Shown one piece after another: positions 12,613 to 23,041 of a stretch of DNA of 64,000 bases (position 1 is the stretch's first letter; each line of letters starts with the position of its first letter). The DNA is taken from positions 6,345,389 to 6,409,388 of the forward strand of contig NC_061864.1 in the NCBI RefSeq assembly GCF_907164915.1, in the 5' to 3' direction. This DNA is from Impatiens glandulifera. Its lineage: Eukaryota > Streptophyta > Magnoliopsida > Ericales > Balsaminaceae. The notes beneath the pieces were generated by a model. It was not told where the DNA came from and did no database searches. It saw nothing but the letters and a program-made list of their open reading frames with translations. The position numbers and the translations under genes were made by a program.

Positions 12613-13457
12613 TGTTGGAATTTTAAACTAGTTCTATAAATTCCATTAATGAATGGAAATTAGAATATGGATAATAAAATCAAATCAAATTTACATGAAA
12701 TTCAAACGTGAATTAAAGGGTGAAATTTGATCCAAATGTATAATTTAAATCAATTAATTTAAATTAATTGATCTAAAATGCCTTGATGACCAATTAACAA
12801 AATGTTGTTAATTTGTAGTGTAACTTACATGAGTTTGTTATTATTATTATTATTTGTTATGATAATTTATATTATTATTAACAAATTAGAAAACCATGTA
12901 ATGTTAGTATTGAATTGTAAATGCCTTAATTGTTTTGGCAAACAATTACTCTATAATGAAGAGAAAAACGTTAAGGTAATGAAGAGGCAGACAATGCCAA
13001 CCGTTGGATCAAATGATGATTTTATTTAATGGTTTAACTTTCAACAATATAAGACCACTCATCTCTAATCAAAAACAACTTCTTCATTTTCATTCTTTTC
13101 TCACTCTAGAATTCCAAAAGTCTTCTTCTTGTTTTGTGAGTGTTCTTCGAGTTCTGTGTTCGATTTTTCCGTTGAAACCCGGTGATAGTACAGGTACTTT
13201 GTCAAGCTCGTTGTGTAGTGATTCCGGTGCTGAATCACTACTAGATTCGTTGTATCCTGGGAGACAGCCATCTGTGATAAGCTCTAGCACACGGGGAGAC
13301 GGTGAAACTGTTTTAAGGGAAATGTGTCTAACACATGCCTCGAATCAACCATCAAATACGGTGATATTGTTCTTCGTATATCTTATTTCATTTTTATTTA
13401 TTTGTAACATCGTATGTATATATATTTTTCTGTTATTTCAAGACATTATTTCTAACA
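12613..13457 (+). mobile_element. Copia-type LTR-like segment
   Basis: Starts TGTTGGAATTTTAAACTAG and can be read to an end TATTTCTAACA, giving the short terminal inverted TGTT/AACA typical of Copia LTRs, about 845 bp. The inner words TGTATCCTGGGAGACAG and TTTTAAGGGAAATGTGTC near 13,250-13,330 look like a Copia LTR 3' half I have seen in other plants. Flanking 5-base duplications do not match (GAGAC against ATCTT) and no primer-binding site follows, so this is a tentative solo or truncated LTR. It abuts the preceding LTR-like segment and may be nested in it. Confidence 0.4.
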
Positions 13458-14130
13458 ATCTTAAAACATTTTCTTTGTGCTAAGCTATTTAAGAGCTTGC
13501 ACCATTGAGTATATTTTTTGTCTTTGATGTTTCAGAAATACGAGTCGCGGTGTTGCGGAAGAGATGATGTTCATTTCGAAAAAATGAAAAAGATTCATCT
13601 TAAGGAATCAACAAATAAAGATAAGTCTTTATTGCATATAAATATGTTTGATTATTAACACATATGTTCTTATGCTGTTAAAGCTTAGTTTTATAAGCTA
13701 ATATATTTTGATATGAAAATTTTCTCAAGAAACATTAATTTGTATATTCATTATACAAATGTTATATAGAAAATAAATTAGAACACAATAATTTAATTTG
13801 TTCTAGTCTTATTTAAAGATTTGTTTGGTTATTAAAATTATTAATAATAATGAATGAAAATAAGAAAGTAATTAATATGTTAGCTTTCAATTTTTATAAA
13901 ATTTATGGTGTTAAAATTAATTATAATTGAAACATATGGTTTCAATAAATAAAGAGAGCTGATATCTTTATTTATACATTGTTTTATATATTACATTTTA
14001 TTATGGTAATAAGTTATGATTTTAAATGGGTATATATTCATTGTTTGACAAGAGTTTAAGTCAAAAAGAAGAGAAAATTAAGTTTCTCTAAAAAGAAGAC
14101 AAAAGGTCATAAAAGCGGTACAACAATGAA
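13458..14130. other. Intergenic, unassigned
   Basis: AT-rich sequence with a short GC-richer patch at 13,530-13,620 (containing ACGAGTCGCGGTGTTGCGG) that could be internal transposon sequence following the LTR-like segment. No ORF or RNA gene supported. Confidence 0.4.
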
Positions 14131-14213
14131 ATGACGCATTGGTGTAGTGGTTCAAATTTTAGACGCAATGGTGCGTGATGGAAGGGAGGTCCCCTGTTCA
14201 AATCCAACTGATA
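14131..14213 (+). mobile_element. tRNA-derived SINE-like head (A and B boxes)
   Basis: TGGTGTAGTGG at 14140-14150 fits the Pol III A-box consensus TRGYNNANNNG, and GTTCAAATCC at 14196-14205 fits the B box (GWTCRANNC). The spacing of about 45 nt is that of a tRNA. The sequence between them does not fold as an intact tRNA cloverleaf, so a SINE head is more likely than a tRNA gene. The downstream body grades into the palindrome array at 14,218-14,523, so the 3' end of the element is not defined. Confidence 0.55.
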
Positions 14214-14217
14214 AGAT

Positions 14218-14523
14218 GATTTCTTTTGTAGAAATCAAACGTGATAAAATGACATTAGTCATTTACGTTGATTTCTTTTATAGAAATCGGACGTGATAAA
14301 ATGACACTAGTCATTTACGGTGGAACCATTCAAATTTCTTGTATAGAAATTATTAGATGAATGGAGCCAATGATTTCTTTCATAAGAAATCTGATGTGTT
14401 ATAAAATGAAACCATTCAAATTTCTTGTGTAGAAATTATGAGATGAATGGATAGTCAATAATTTCTTGATAGAAATTAGACTAGTTAAAATAACTTGTAC
14501 TCAATAATTTCTTGGTAGAGATC
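14218..14523. repeat. Array of seven iterated short palindromes
   Basis: Seven hairpin units of the form (G/A)ATTTCT-loop-AGAAAT(C/T) occur at 14218-14236, 14270-14288, 14333-14351, 14372-14391, 14419-14437, 14460-14477 and 14506-14523, spaced 39-63 bp. Extra palindromes AAATGAC-atta-GTCATTT and CCATTCA...TGAATGG lie between or around several units, so hairpins are nested. The units are separated by related but diverged text, so this is an imperfect tandem array and not a simple satellite. Confidence 0.75.
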
Positions 14524-15960
14524 AGACTTTTAAAATGACTCTATCATTGATGTTGGAGATGAATGAGGTCGATAATGATTTCTTATATTCTAATTAAAAT
14601 ATAAAATTATTTAAAATGTATATTAAAAATGGTTATATATAATTACAATATTATAATTAAATAAAATATATTTAAGATATTATATAATAAAATTATATAT
14701 AATATTAATAAAGGGTATAATAAAAAATTAAAAATTAAGTGATATAAGAATAATGTTATACTTAAGACTAGTTAATATTTTATACTAAATTTGATTTATA
14801 AATTATATTGGGTATAAATTTATATAGATAGTAAAAATATAACTTATATTATATAATAGTGTTATACATATTTGTATCACAATCAAACATTACCTTAGAT
14901 ATGATATTAAATGTATTTTAAGGGTAATTTTTTATATTTCAATTTGTTGAGTTTTAGAAAAAAAAAAATATTGCATTATTAAATATTATTTCAATACAAA
15001 ATAAATAAATATTTTAAACAAGAGATAAAGATATATAAAAAAGATAAGAATGCAAGAAACATGTATTCTGCTCCCTCTTGACTTTTGACAATGAAAAAAA
15101 AATAACACCAATAATAGATTTATGAGTGTTAATAAATTCTTATTAATTACCCATTTAAAATATAACCAAAAATCAAGTTTTATGTTTCGCCTATTTTTCT
15201 TAGTATAAAAATTATGATTACTTATTTTAGAAATTAATATATAATAGTAATATTATTATGATTACTTCTTTTGGAAATGAAAATATAATAATAATAACTA
15301 TTCCTAATAAATAAAGAAAAGGATTAAAATGAAATCTAATACAATAATGAATACAGCAACAATTGCATTCAATTTGGTTTTAAAAATTTACAAATGTTAA
15401 TGTAAAAAATATTACTACCTGTCAATATACATTAAACACAAAAACATTGACAATTTAAATTGAGACAAAATGTTAACTATTTAATTATTTTTATAGTTTT
15501 GAAAATCTTAATCTTTATGATTTTAATTGTTTAAAAAACTATTTAAAACTTATTTATTTACATAAATCGAATTAATTTATACCATGTAACAGCTAATTAT
15601 ATACATAATTTGATTTAAATTTGTTATTTTTATAATTCTCAATACATTATATTTCAAAATTTATTTATTTTAAAAATATTCTTGATATCATATTTGGATT
15701 ATATTCCATATATAACAATATATTTTATTAAATCTAGACTTAAAGTTTAAGACTGTTTTTTCCTCAAATGTTAAAAGAGTATTATTATTATTTAATTAAT
15801 GAGAAATTGTCAAAGTTCCTATAATATTTGTTAATTAACCTCAAAAGTTTTAAAATTCAAATAAATATTATTGAAATAAAATATTTAATCAATCTTTTGA
15901 TTTAGTTAATTTTTAATAATTTTAGAATTATTTAAATAATTTTAAATAATCTGCCCAAAA
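14524..15960. other. AT-rich intergenic spacer
   Basis: AT-rich DNA upstream of the kinesin gene. I see no ORF, RNA gene or clear transposon ends, although 14,580-14,760 resembles AT-rich text near 2,630-2,760 in reverse orientation. Confidence 0.45.
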
Positions 15961-16024
15961 CTTATTAGATCGTGAAAATGGAGCGCAGCAACGGGAGCGG
16001 AAGACTAAATTAGAGTTTTTGAAA

Positions 16025-16035
16025 TCAAACGGCTA
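16025..16035 (+). promoter_or_regulatory. MSA-like (mitosis-specific activator) element
   Basis: TCAAACGGCTA matches 10 of 11 positions of the MSA consensus YCYAACGGYYA bound by three-repeat MYBs in G2/M-phase plant genes. It lies 83 bp upstream of the kinesin ATG. A second AACGG core occurs near 15,990. This is consistent with mitotic expression but not proof. Confidence 0.5.
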
Positions 16036-16117
16036 TTAGAGTGTATCGTTTCGCCTCTTATTATCTTCAAACTGCGCAGCTTTCTTTCTCTCTCTCTATC
16101 AAAAATCAAGATCTTCT

Positions 16118-19100
16118 ATGGCTTCTATTTCCGAAGAATCAAGTCATAACAATTCCAAGACGCCATCTAAACCATCGCGGATGATCAGAATAGTTGGAAA
16201 AGTTAAGGGTTTCACAGATCTAGAAAATGGACTTCAAAGCGAAAGACCATTGCCGTGGATTTCCGTTAGCAAGACAGATGACAATGATACCTCCGATGGA
16301 GTAGTGATCTCTTTCCGCGATCAATCTGGCAGGTAAGATTGCTAACCTAGGACTATTTTCTACTTACTGATTAATGTGATAATCTTTAAAATCATACTAC
16401 ATGTTCTTGAATAGATAGGTTTAAAGTTATTAAATTCTTTGTTCCCTTTATGCTTTTTTTAATTTTCGCCTTTTGTGAGTATCTGTTTGATTATTGATTT
16501 ATTTTGCATTTCCAGCTTTAAAGAGTCAATCAAGCTGGACCACTGCTATGAACAAGACGTGGGAAATGAAGATATGTTTGTAAAAGAAATTAAGCCTTTA
16601 GTTTCAGAAGTATTTGATGGTCAAAAGTCTACAGTTATAGCATTTGGAGCTAGAAGCAGTGGCAAGACTTACACAATTCAGGTGTTTATATTGTTTTTAT
16701 AGACATGCTAGATTTTTTCCAACAATCATTCATGTGCTTACTCTGTTAGCTTCTGTTGATTTTTTAGGGTTTTGAGGAAAATCCTGGTTTAGCAGCCTTA
16801 ACAATGGCTGAAGTTCTCTTGATGGCCGAGAAAACTGGAAATCTTGTTGCCGTGTCTTACTATGAGGTATTGCAAGATCATGTATACGATCTTCTACAGA
16901 CTGGCCGACCAGAAATTCAAGTGTTCGAAAATGCCCAAGGCAAAATTCAGTTCAAGGGGCTTTCACAGGTAAGTAGTATTCATGTGGTTTTATTTAGTTG
17001 TCAGTTGTTTGATTATCTATCTAATGTTTCTTTATTCTACAGGTCAATATCACATCATTTTCTCAGTTTAAGAAGTTATATTTTACGGGCATTGTCCCTC
17101 GCAAAACACAACAAAAAGTGCCATTAGAGCTGCCACAAATGAGTCATAAGGTTCTAGTTGTTCTTATTTCCTCTGTTGATGAGAACTCAGCCAATAAGCC
17201 AATTGGAAGGATAAACTTTGTTGATTTAGCAGGTTTGGATTTGTGAAATATTGTGGTATCTTTTCATTTCCCTTTCGAGATATCTTCCTGTAATTATTCT
17301 TACGGTCTGTTCACCTTCTTCGTTAGGTTATGAGGATGCTAGAAGAAAGAGTTCTTTGGGTGTCAACAATGTTGATAGTACTAGAATTAACAAGTCTTTA
17401 TATGCTCTGCTTAAAGTTTTATACTCTTTAAATGCCAATGAAATCCGAGTTCCATATCGAGAAAGCAAACTGACTCGTGCATTACAAGATTCCCTTGGTA
17501 GGAATAATAAAGTGTTGATGATCACTTGCTTGGTAAGTTCTTTGTTGATCATAGTATATATCTTTAATTGACTCTGTTTTTATTTCTATTGTTTTCTGAT
17601 AATTTGGTTGAAAACAGAACCCGTTTTTTTGCCATGACTCTTTACATGCCATGATTTCGGTTTCCCGATGTCGGGTTGTAAATCGAGTGGTCGCTGAATC
17701 TACAAAGACAGTAGGAAGTGTGTCCAAGCAACCAGTGGTCGCTGAATCTACAAAGACAGTAGGAAGTGTGTCCAAGCAACCAGTGGTCACTGAATCTACA
17801 AAGACAGTAGGAAGTGTGTCCAAGCAACCAGTGGTCGCTGAATCTACAAAGACAGTAGGAAGTGTGTCCAAGCAAAGAGTGGTCGCTGAATCTACAAAGA
17901 CAGTAGGAAGTGTGTCCAAGCAACCAGTGGTAGCTGAATCTACAAAGACAGTAGGAAGTGTGTCCAAGCAACGAGTGGTCGCTGAATCTACAAAGACAGT
18001 AGGAAGTGTGTCCAAGCAACGAGTGGTCGCTGAATCTACAAAGACAGTAGGAAGTGTGTCCAAGCAACCCGTGGTCGCTGAATCTACAAAGACAGTAGGA
18101 AGTGTGTCCAAGCAACGAGTGGTTTCTGAATCTACAAAGACAGTAGGAAGTGTGTCCAAGCAACCAGTGGTTTCTTCATCCAGTAAAGGAAAGATTGGGA
18201 GTCTTACATTAAAGAAGCAAATCAATTCTCAATCATACAACTTTGAGAAGAAGGCTAATTCTACAATTAAAGGAAGGTATAATGTTACTGCTCTTGCGAT
18301 GATATAACGTTACTACAATTTGAATTCTCTCTAGAAATTGACTTGCCTGCTCCTTTTTTCATTACAGGAGACTTTTTAGTGAAGGCAAAGCTACGACGAA
18401 TACTAATAAGGTGACGATGCCCATTTTCATGTCATCTCAATCGACATTTTTGACAGAACATCATTTAGTAAAAGTTCTATCTCGCAGTTCATTTAGATTC
18501 ACTACTCAAGCTAGAGGCTATTTTTCTAGATCTTTGATGAGTCCATAATTTGGCAAAAGAAGTCTTTTGTTCTTCTCTTTCGAAATGAATGTAGGGCCCC
18601 TTCACGTGAGTGAGCAAGAACTAAATTAGTTGTGATCAATGCAGGAAAATGTTTCGTTGAACATGACAACTTCAGATGAACAACAAGCACCTGCAATAAC
18701 AGTCTTTGATTCAACAAGTGCCTCCATCTTGAACAAAGTATAGTAGCACTGACAAATAATAATAATCTCATCCCATTAATAATATTTTGTTATATTCTGA
18801 TAGTTTATTGAATTATCTCTTTGCAGGATGAACCAGTTTCAGTAGTTACTTTAGATGATCCTACTCCTGAAAATGAGGTATGATATATGAAAATATGTAA
18901 CTATATATTTTGTTAGCTTGGAATGGTTTTCAACATACAGCCAAATGCTCTGCTTGTATCACCAAATAAAGACGCATTTATGAAAATGTGTAACTATATA
19001 TTTAATGTCTAACTTATGCTTTATAGGCTTTAACCTAATAACTTGGCTGCCTAAAGTTTTTTTATGAATTTTTCAGGATAATTCTCAGAAGGCGGAGATT

Positions 19101-20290
19101 AGTCATCTAGAAGTCACTCCCAAGATTAAATGCAATAATAATTCATCGATTCTTCCGGAAGAAGGTCTACATTCACCATTGATGAGAACCCAAAAAGTTG
19201 TATTTTTTCCTATCTTGTTCATTTCATTTATAAAGATAAATTGCAGGTGAATTTATTACTAATAAGGAAGAAGAAACAAGTTTAGTCATGAATGAAGATG
19301 GATCACCATCTCTTAGTTCTCTAATAGAGAACCTGTCCAATACATTGAAGGCCCTTGATTCTACTACAACTCCACTAGAAATTAAGATGCCATACAAGAT
19401 CAATACTGTATCAAGTATATATACAGATGCTATGGAACCTAAAACCCCTGTTTTTCAACAAAATTCCATATGCAAAGGGAGTTTGACTAATAATAGTCCT
19501 TGGGGAAGGTTAAGTGCTCGTAGCACAGGAATGAAAGTAATCTCTCTTTCTCTCCTCTCACTTGTTACTTTTACGGGTTTTTTTCTTATCTCACTTTTAT
19601 TACTGCTCTTTTATTGCAGGAAGTCCTTGTTGATGAGTACCTCAATTTCTTAAACACTGCAAGCAAGTATGTATCTTCATTAGTAGCAGATCTCAAGTAT
19701 TCTGATGGGAGCTCATTGATTATTGTTATGGAAATTTATTTCATATGACATTATTTAATATTTTGTTATTTTTTAAACTTTATTGATAACACACTTGTTT
19801 TTTTTTTAACAGGGAGGAACTGAAAGGGTTACAGGTGAGAGCATTATCAAATATTCAAACAAACATTTCATTAGTCATTTTCATGTATTGATATAGCTGT
19901 GTCAATATTGTTGTATTTTTCTAAAGGGTATTGGTGAAAAGAGGGCAACCTACATTCTTGAACTTCGTGAAGAGTCTCCGGAACCTTTCAAAGATGTAAA
20001 CACACTTGCCCATCTATTTAAGTGTTTTCTCATGTTTTTTGTACGTAAATATTCTTATTAGTCAACTGATGTGTGAACTCGCCCGTGCAGCTTGAAGATT
20101 TGGAGAATATTGGACTTTCAACTAAACAGGTGTAGTTAAGATGACTTTTTCCTCCTTTCATATTTCAATGATGATAAGATAATTTATTTTCAAAAAATGA
20201 TGATTATTAGCTCATTCGTCTCCATTCTATGTTTTTTCTTGACAGGTAACAAACATGATGAAAAAAATGGCAGGAGAGATTTTCAGTTAG
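16118..20290 (+). CDS. KIN10C: Kinesin-like protein, kinesin-10 type (KIN-10C-like) with helix-hairpin-helix tail
   Basis: Sixteen exons: 16118-16332, 16516-16681, 16768-16968, 17043-17232, 17327-17532, 17618-18276, 18368-18410, 18645-18737, 18827-18877, 19077-19164, 19247-19536, 19620-19666, 19813-19834, 19927-19995, 20091-20129, 20246-20290; 807 aa, all in frame. An N-terminal motor uses ATP to move on microtubules: P-loop GARSSGKT (116-123), switch II DLAGYE (about 255-260), and INKSLYALLKVL / VPYRESKLTRALQDSLG. The expected switch I NxxSSRSH is not recognisable; its place reads ELPQMSHKVL. Residues 350-509 are ten 16-residue repeats. The end (750-807) has a helix-hairpin-helix (ELKGLQGIGEKRATYILELR, then LEDLENIGLSTKQV) as in the chromokinesin Kid/kinesin-10 family, suggesting chromatin binding. 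The match to Arabidopsis KIN-10C is from memory. It is convergent with the next gene. Confidence 0.85.
17687..18166 (+). repeat. Coding minisatellite, ten 48-bp units in kinesin exon 6
   Basis: Ten head-to-tail 48-bp units encode VVAESTKTVGSVSKQP or near variants. Unit 3 has T for A at position 3, unit 10 has S there, and the last residue alternates P/R. The final VVS is followed by a degenerate start (VVSSSSKGK) of an eleventh. Copies are almost identical at DNA level, with few silent changes (GTAGCT in one unit), which implies recent expansion or homogenisation. The frame is preserved because 48 is divisible by 3. Confidence 0.97.
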
Positions 20291-20569
20291 TTTTTTTTTT
20301 TAATCAAGTTAGAATAGTGGCTATGGGATTTGTTTTGTTGGCAACTTCAAGTTGCCATTGTTAAAAAAAATATTTACTCTCTCCATTGGGTTGTTTGCCA
20401 CTCTACTAAGAGATAATGATTGATGTATTCTATATGAAATTTATTAACTCTCTTGATGCATTTTCTTTTATCAAAAAAAAGTTAATAATAGAACAGGAGA
20501 CAGTAAAAAAACAAAGGACAGGCCTGAACATGAAATGTCAATCAAGACTTTAGGAAAGTCATTTTTGCT

Positions 20570-23041
20570 TCATTGAAGGAGAGATTGCATCTCAGGAAGC
20601 ATCCTCTTGAAATTTTGACCCTTGGAATTGGTGTTGTTGTTCTTGAGGATTCGAAAGGGCCAACAAAAGTGTCTCACTTTGACCTTGAGTTGACGTTGTC
20701 CATTGCTTTCTTCTGTTTCTTCCAATTGTTTTGTCAGCTCCTCCATCCTCTCACGTAGCCCTGTTGCCCTGCTGTCGGCTAGTTGCAGGGACTTCTCTGC
20801 TGCTGCTTGGACAGCCATGGCAGCAGAAGCAAGGTCTTCTTTCAACTTTAGCTTTCCATTTGATATATTCAAGGCTGCTTTTGTCTTTTCCAGCTCATTT
20901 TTTAGAATAGAAACCTAGTCAAATATATTTAACAGTTTTGAGCATTGGAGTTCAGTTTATAGTTTTAAATCATTAAACTATATTATGCTAAGTACTAAGC
21001 TTCATGTTGAACTAGGAAAACATCAATGATCATACTCACTTTCAACTGTACTTCATAATTTAAATCATCGGCTAAAACATTATTGGAGTTTAATAGAAAA
21101 TGTGACGGAAAGTCATTTGAGTCAATTTTTAAAAATTCAGGAAGTAAAACTAGCTTTTTATCCAAGTTGAAAAATCAAATTGAGCTAATCCTTTCTTGAT
21201 GTAGTACCTACATATTTAATTAACCTTGAACATGTTTACTATCCCACTAATAATACCAGGATTTTGACAGGCCCCATAACATAGCCTATTAACCTCTAAC
21301 AAACATTAATCTGGTGAAGCAGAGTTTGGACAACATTAGAACAAAATAGTAAAAATTAAAGCAGCTAACAGCATCAGAAAGTTAGCATAGGCAGTAAAAA
21401 CTAATTCTCTTACCAATCTATCTTGTTCATCAAGAATGCCCTTCCCAGCTTCTACTTCCAACTCACAGGCCTCCCTCCATCTTGCAGCCTCTTGTTCAGA
21501 TTCTTTTATTTCTTGCACAAGTTCTTCAACCTATATTAAAGAGAACAATATAACTAATTACTTAATGAGAGTGTTTAGTGGGAAGAAAGTTGGTTAAGAG
21601 AGCACCACCACTCACGTGTTGAGCTAACAATGATTCTCTATGTTCTAGCTCTCGTATGTACATCGTGTTCTCTAGAATTGTATGAGATTGCTTCTCTGTG
21701 AGACTCTGCAAACGTTCGGTATCTGACCTGGGATTTAATGACATTCTAATTAAGAATGGAATACTTTATCAACTTTAGTATGTATTCAATTGTAAAGAAC
21801 ATCATAGCTCTAATAGAGGTTTATCCAATTGAGCATGACTCATGCTTCTGTAATGATAATAATACCTAGATTCCTCGAGTGACCTCCTCAACTGGCTAAT
21901 TTCAAGTCGCAAATTTTTCATTATTCTCTCCATAGTTGAGGCCTGGCGGAATCATATTAAGAAGGCGAAAACATCCCATAAAGTGTCATTAAGAAACTAC
22001 TAATCATATTGTATTTGGAATCATGTAGAAAACAATCTTGAGAGTTTTGGGGGAGAAGAAAAATACCAGACTAATGACCTCCTCTTCACCCTCACTACCG
22101 TCTGACTTCATACTAGCACTCGAACTTTCTGGCAACGGTTCATTAGCTCCACCCCCCATCATGAATCCGAATCCAACTCTTTGTAAGCCTCTCTCTGCTA
22201 TCTGCAATATGGCTCCTCTTTTCTGATCATTGTTCCCCTTAAGTTTATTCAAATTCTTCTCCACCGCATCTTTCTCCACCAAAGCAATCCTCAGCAAGCT
22301 GTTTACGTCTCTATTCTCCTCTGTCAAACTCACTATACTAGCCTCCAATTCTTTCTTCTGCTTATTCCTCATGTCTTGATATTGACCTAATTTTCCTTCT
22401 GCAGTCTCTGCAACCTTCAAAGTCGACTTTACCATCACCAAAAATTCCCTCATTTCTTCATCCAATTCTGTTTCTTCTACATTCTGATCACCCTCGAAAA
22501 CAAAATTATCCTCATCCATACTCTTAATTATCCTTATTAGACATTCCTTAACAGATTTTGTACATCCCAAACACTCTTTCAGTACCGTGGCTATCTTATT
22601 CTTATCATCAACTAACTTCTCTATTCTTTCTCCAAAAGCCACGACCTCGCGCCTAAGTCCATCATTCTCCTTAGATTCTTCATCGATCCTTTTCTCCAGC
22701 TCAATATAGCGCTCACCTGAGGATGTTTTGAGTTCGTTAAGTTCCTTAATAACAGCATCTCTCTCACCAGATATCTGCTCGACTACATTAGCTAGCTCGG
22801 CCTTTTGATTCAAATCGTCCTCCCTCTGCTTTACTAGAAGAGCGATTTTCTCCTCTGTTTCCATAGATCTAGCTTGAAAGCTCTGATAAGACATGCGAAG
22901 AGCTTCAAGTTCGAAGACGAGTGATTCATTTTTCAACTGAAGTTGGCGGAGGAGGTCGTCAGAAACTTCCTGATTTGGTCCAATATGAAGATCTTGGCCG
23001 TGGATCTTCCCGTCTGAAGATGAAGTATCGGTTGCGTCCAT
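20570..23041 (-). CDS. Coiled-coil protein, similar to uncharacterised At3g49055
   Basis: Five exons on the minus strand: 23041-22067, 21942-21866, 21727-21616, 21530-21414, 20914-20570; 541 aa. I chose ATG 23041 (MDATDTSSSDGK); an in-frame ATG at 23137 would add 32 residues. Most of the protein is predicted long coiled coil rich in E, K, L and R (for example 35-140, 225-290, 345-480). Two notable non-coil stretches are GLQRVGFGFMMGGGANEP just before the first intron and the C-terminal CWPFRILKNN ... RMLPEMQSLLQ. These resemble, from memory, an uncharacterised plant family including At3g49055. No enzymatic motif or membrane segment is seen, and the function is unknown. The gene is tail-to-tail with the kinesin, 279 bp between stops. 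Confidence 0.85.

Noticed and set aside
12802..13029. Small plus-strand frame rich in L/I/V
   Set aside because: AT-rich translation inside the LTR-like segment; no start context or homology.
13004..13483. Open frame of 159 codons after the spacer
   Set aside because: It lies within the Copia-LTR-like segment, shows no protein family pattern and ends in hydrophobic AT-rich translation.
14131..14213. Functional tRNA gene
   Set aside because: A and B boxes are present but no acceptor stem or cloverleaf can be formed.
14218..14523. Regularly spaced palindromic repeats reminiscent of a CRISPR array
   Set aside because: Plant nuclear context, uneven spacing, diverged units and no cas-like genes; treated as iterated hairpins of a probable repeat element.
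17482..18225. Long minus-strand open frame (247 codons) of repeated TTGCLDTLPTVFVDSA-like units
   Set aside because: It is the antisense shadow of the kinesin's 48-bp coding repeat; the plus strand is in frame with flanking motor and tail exons.
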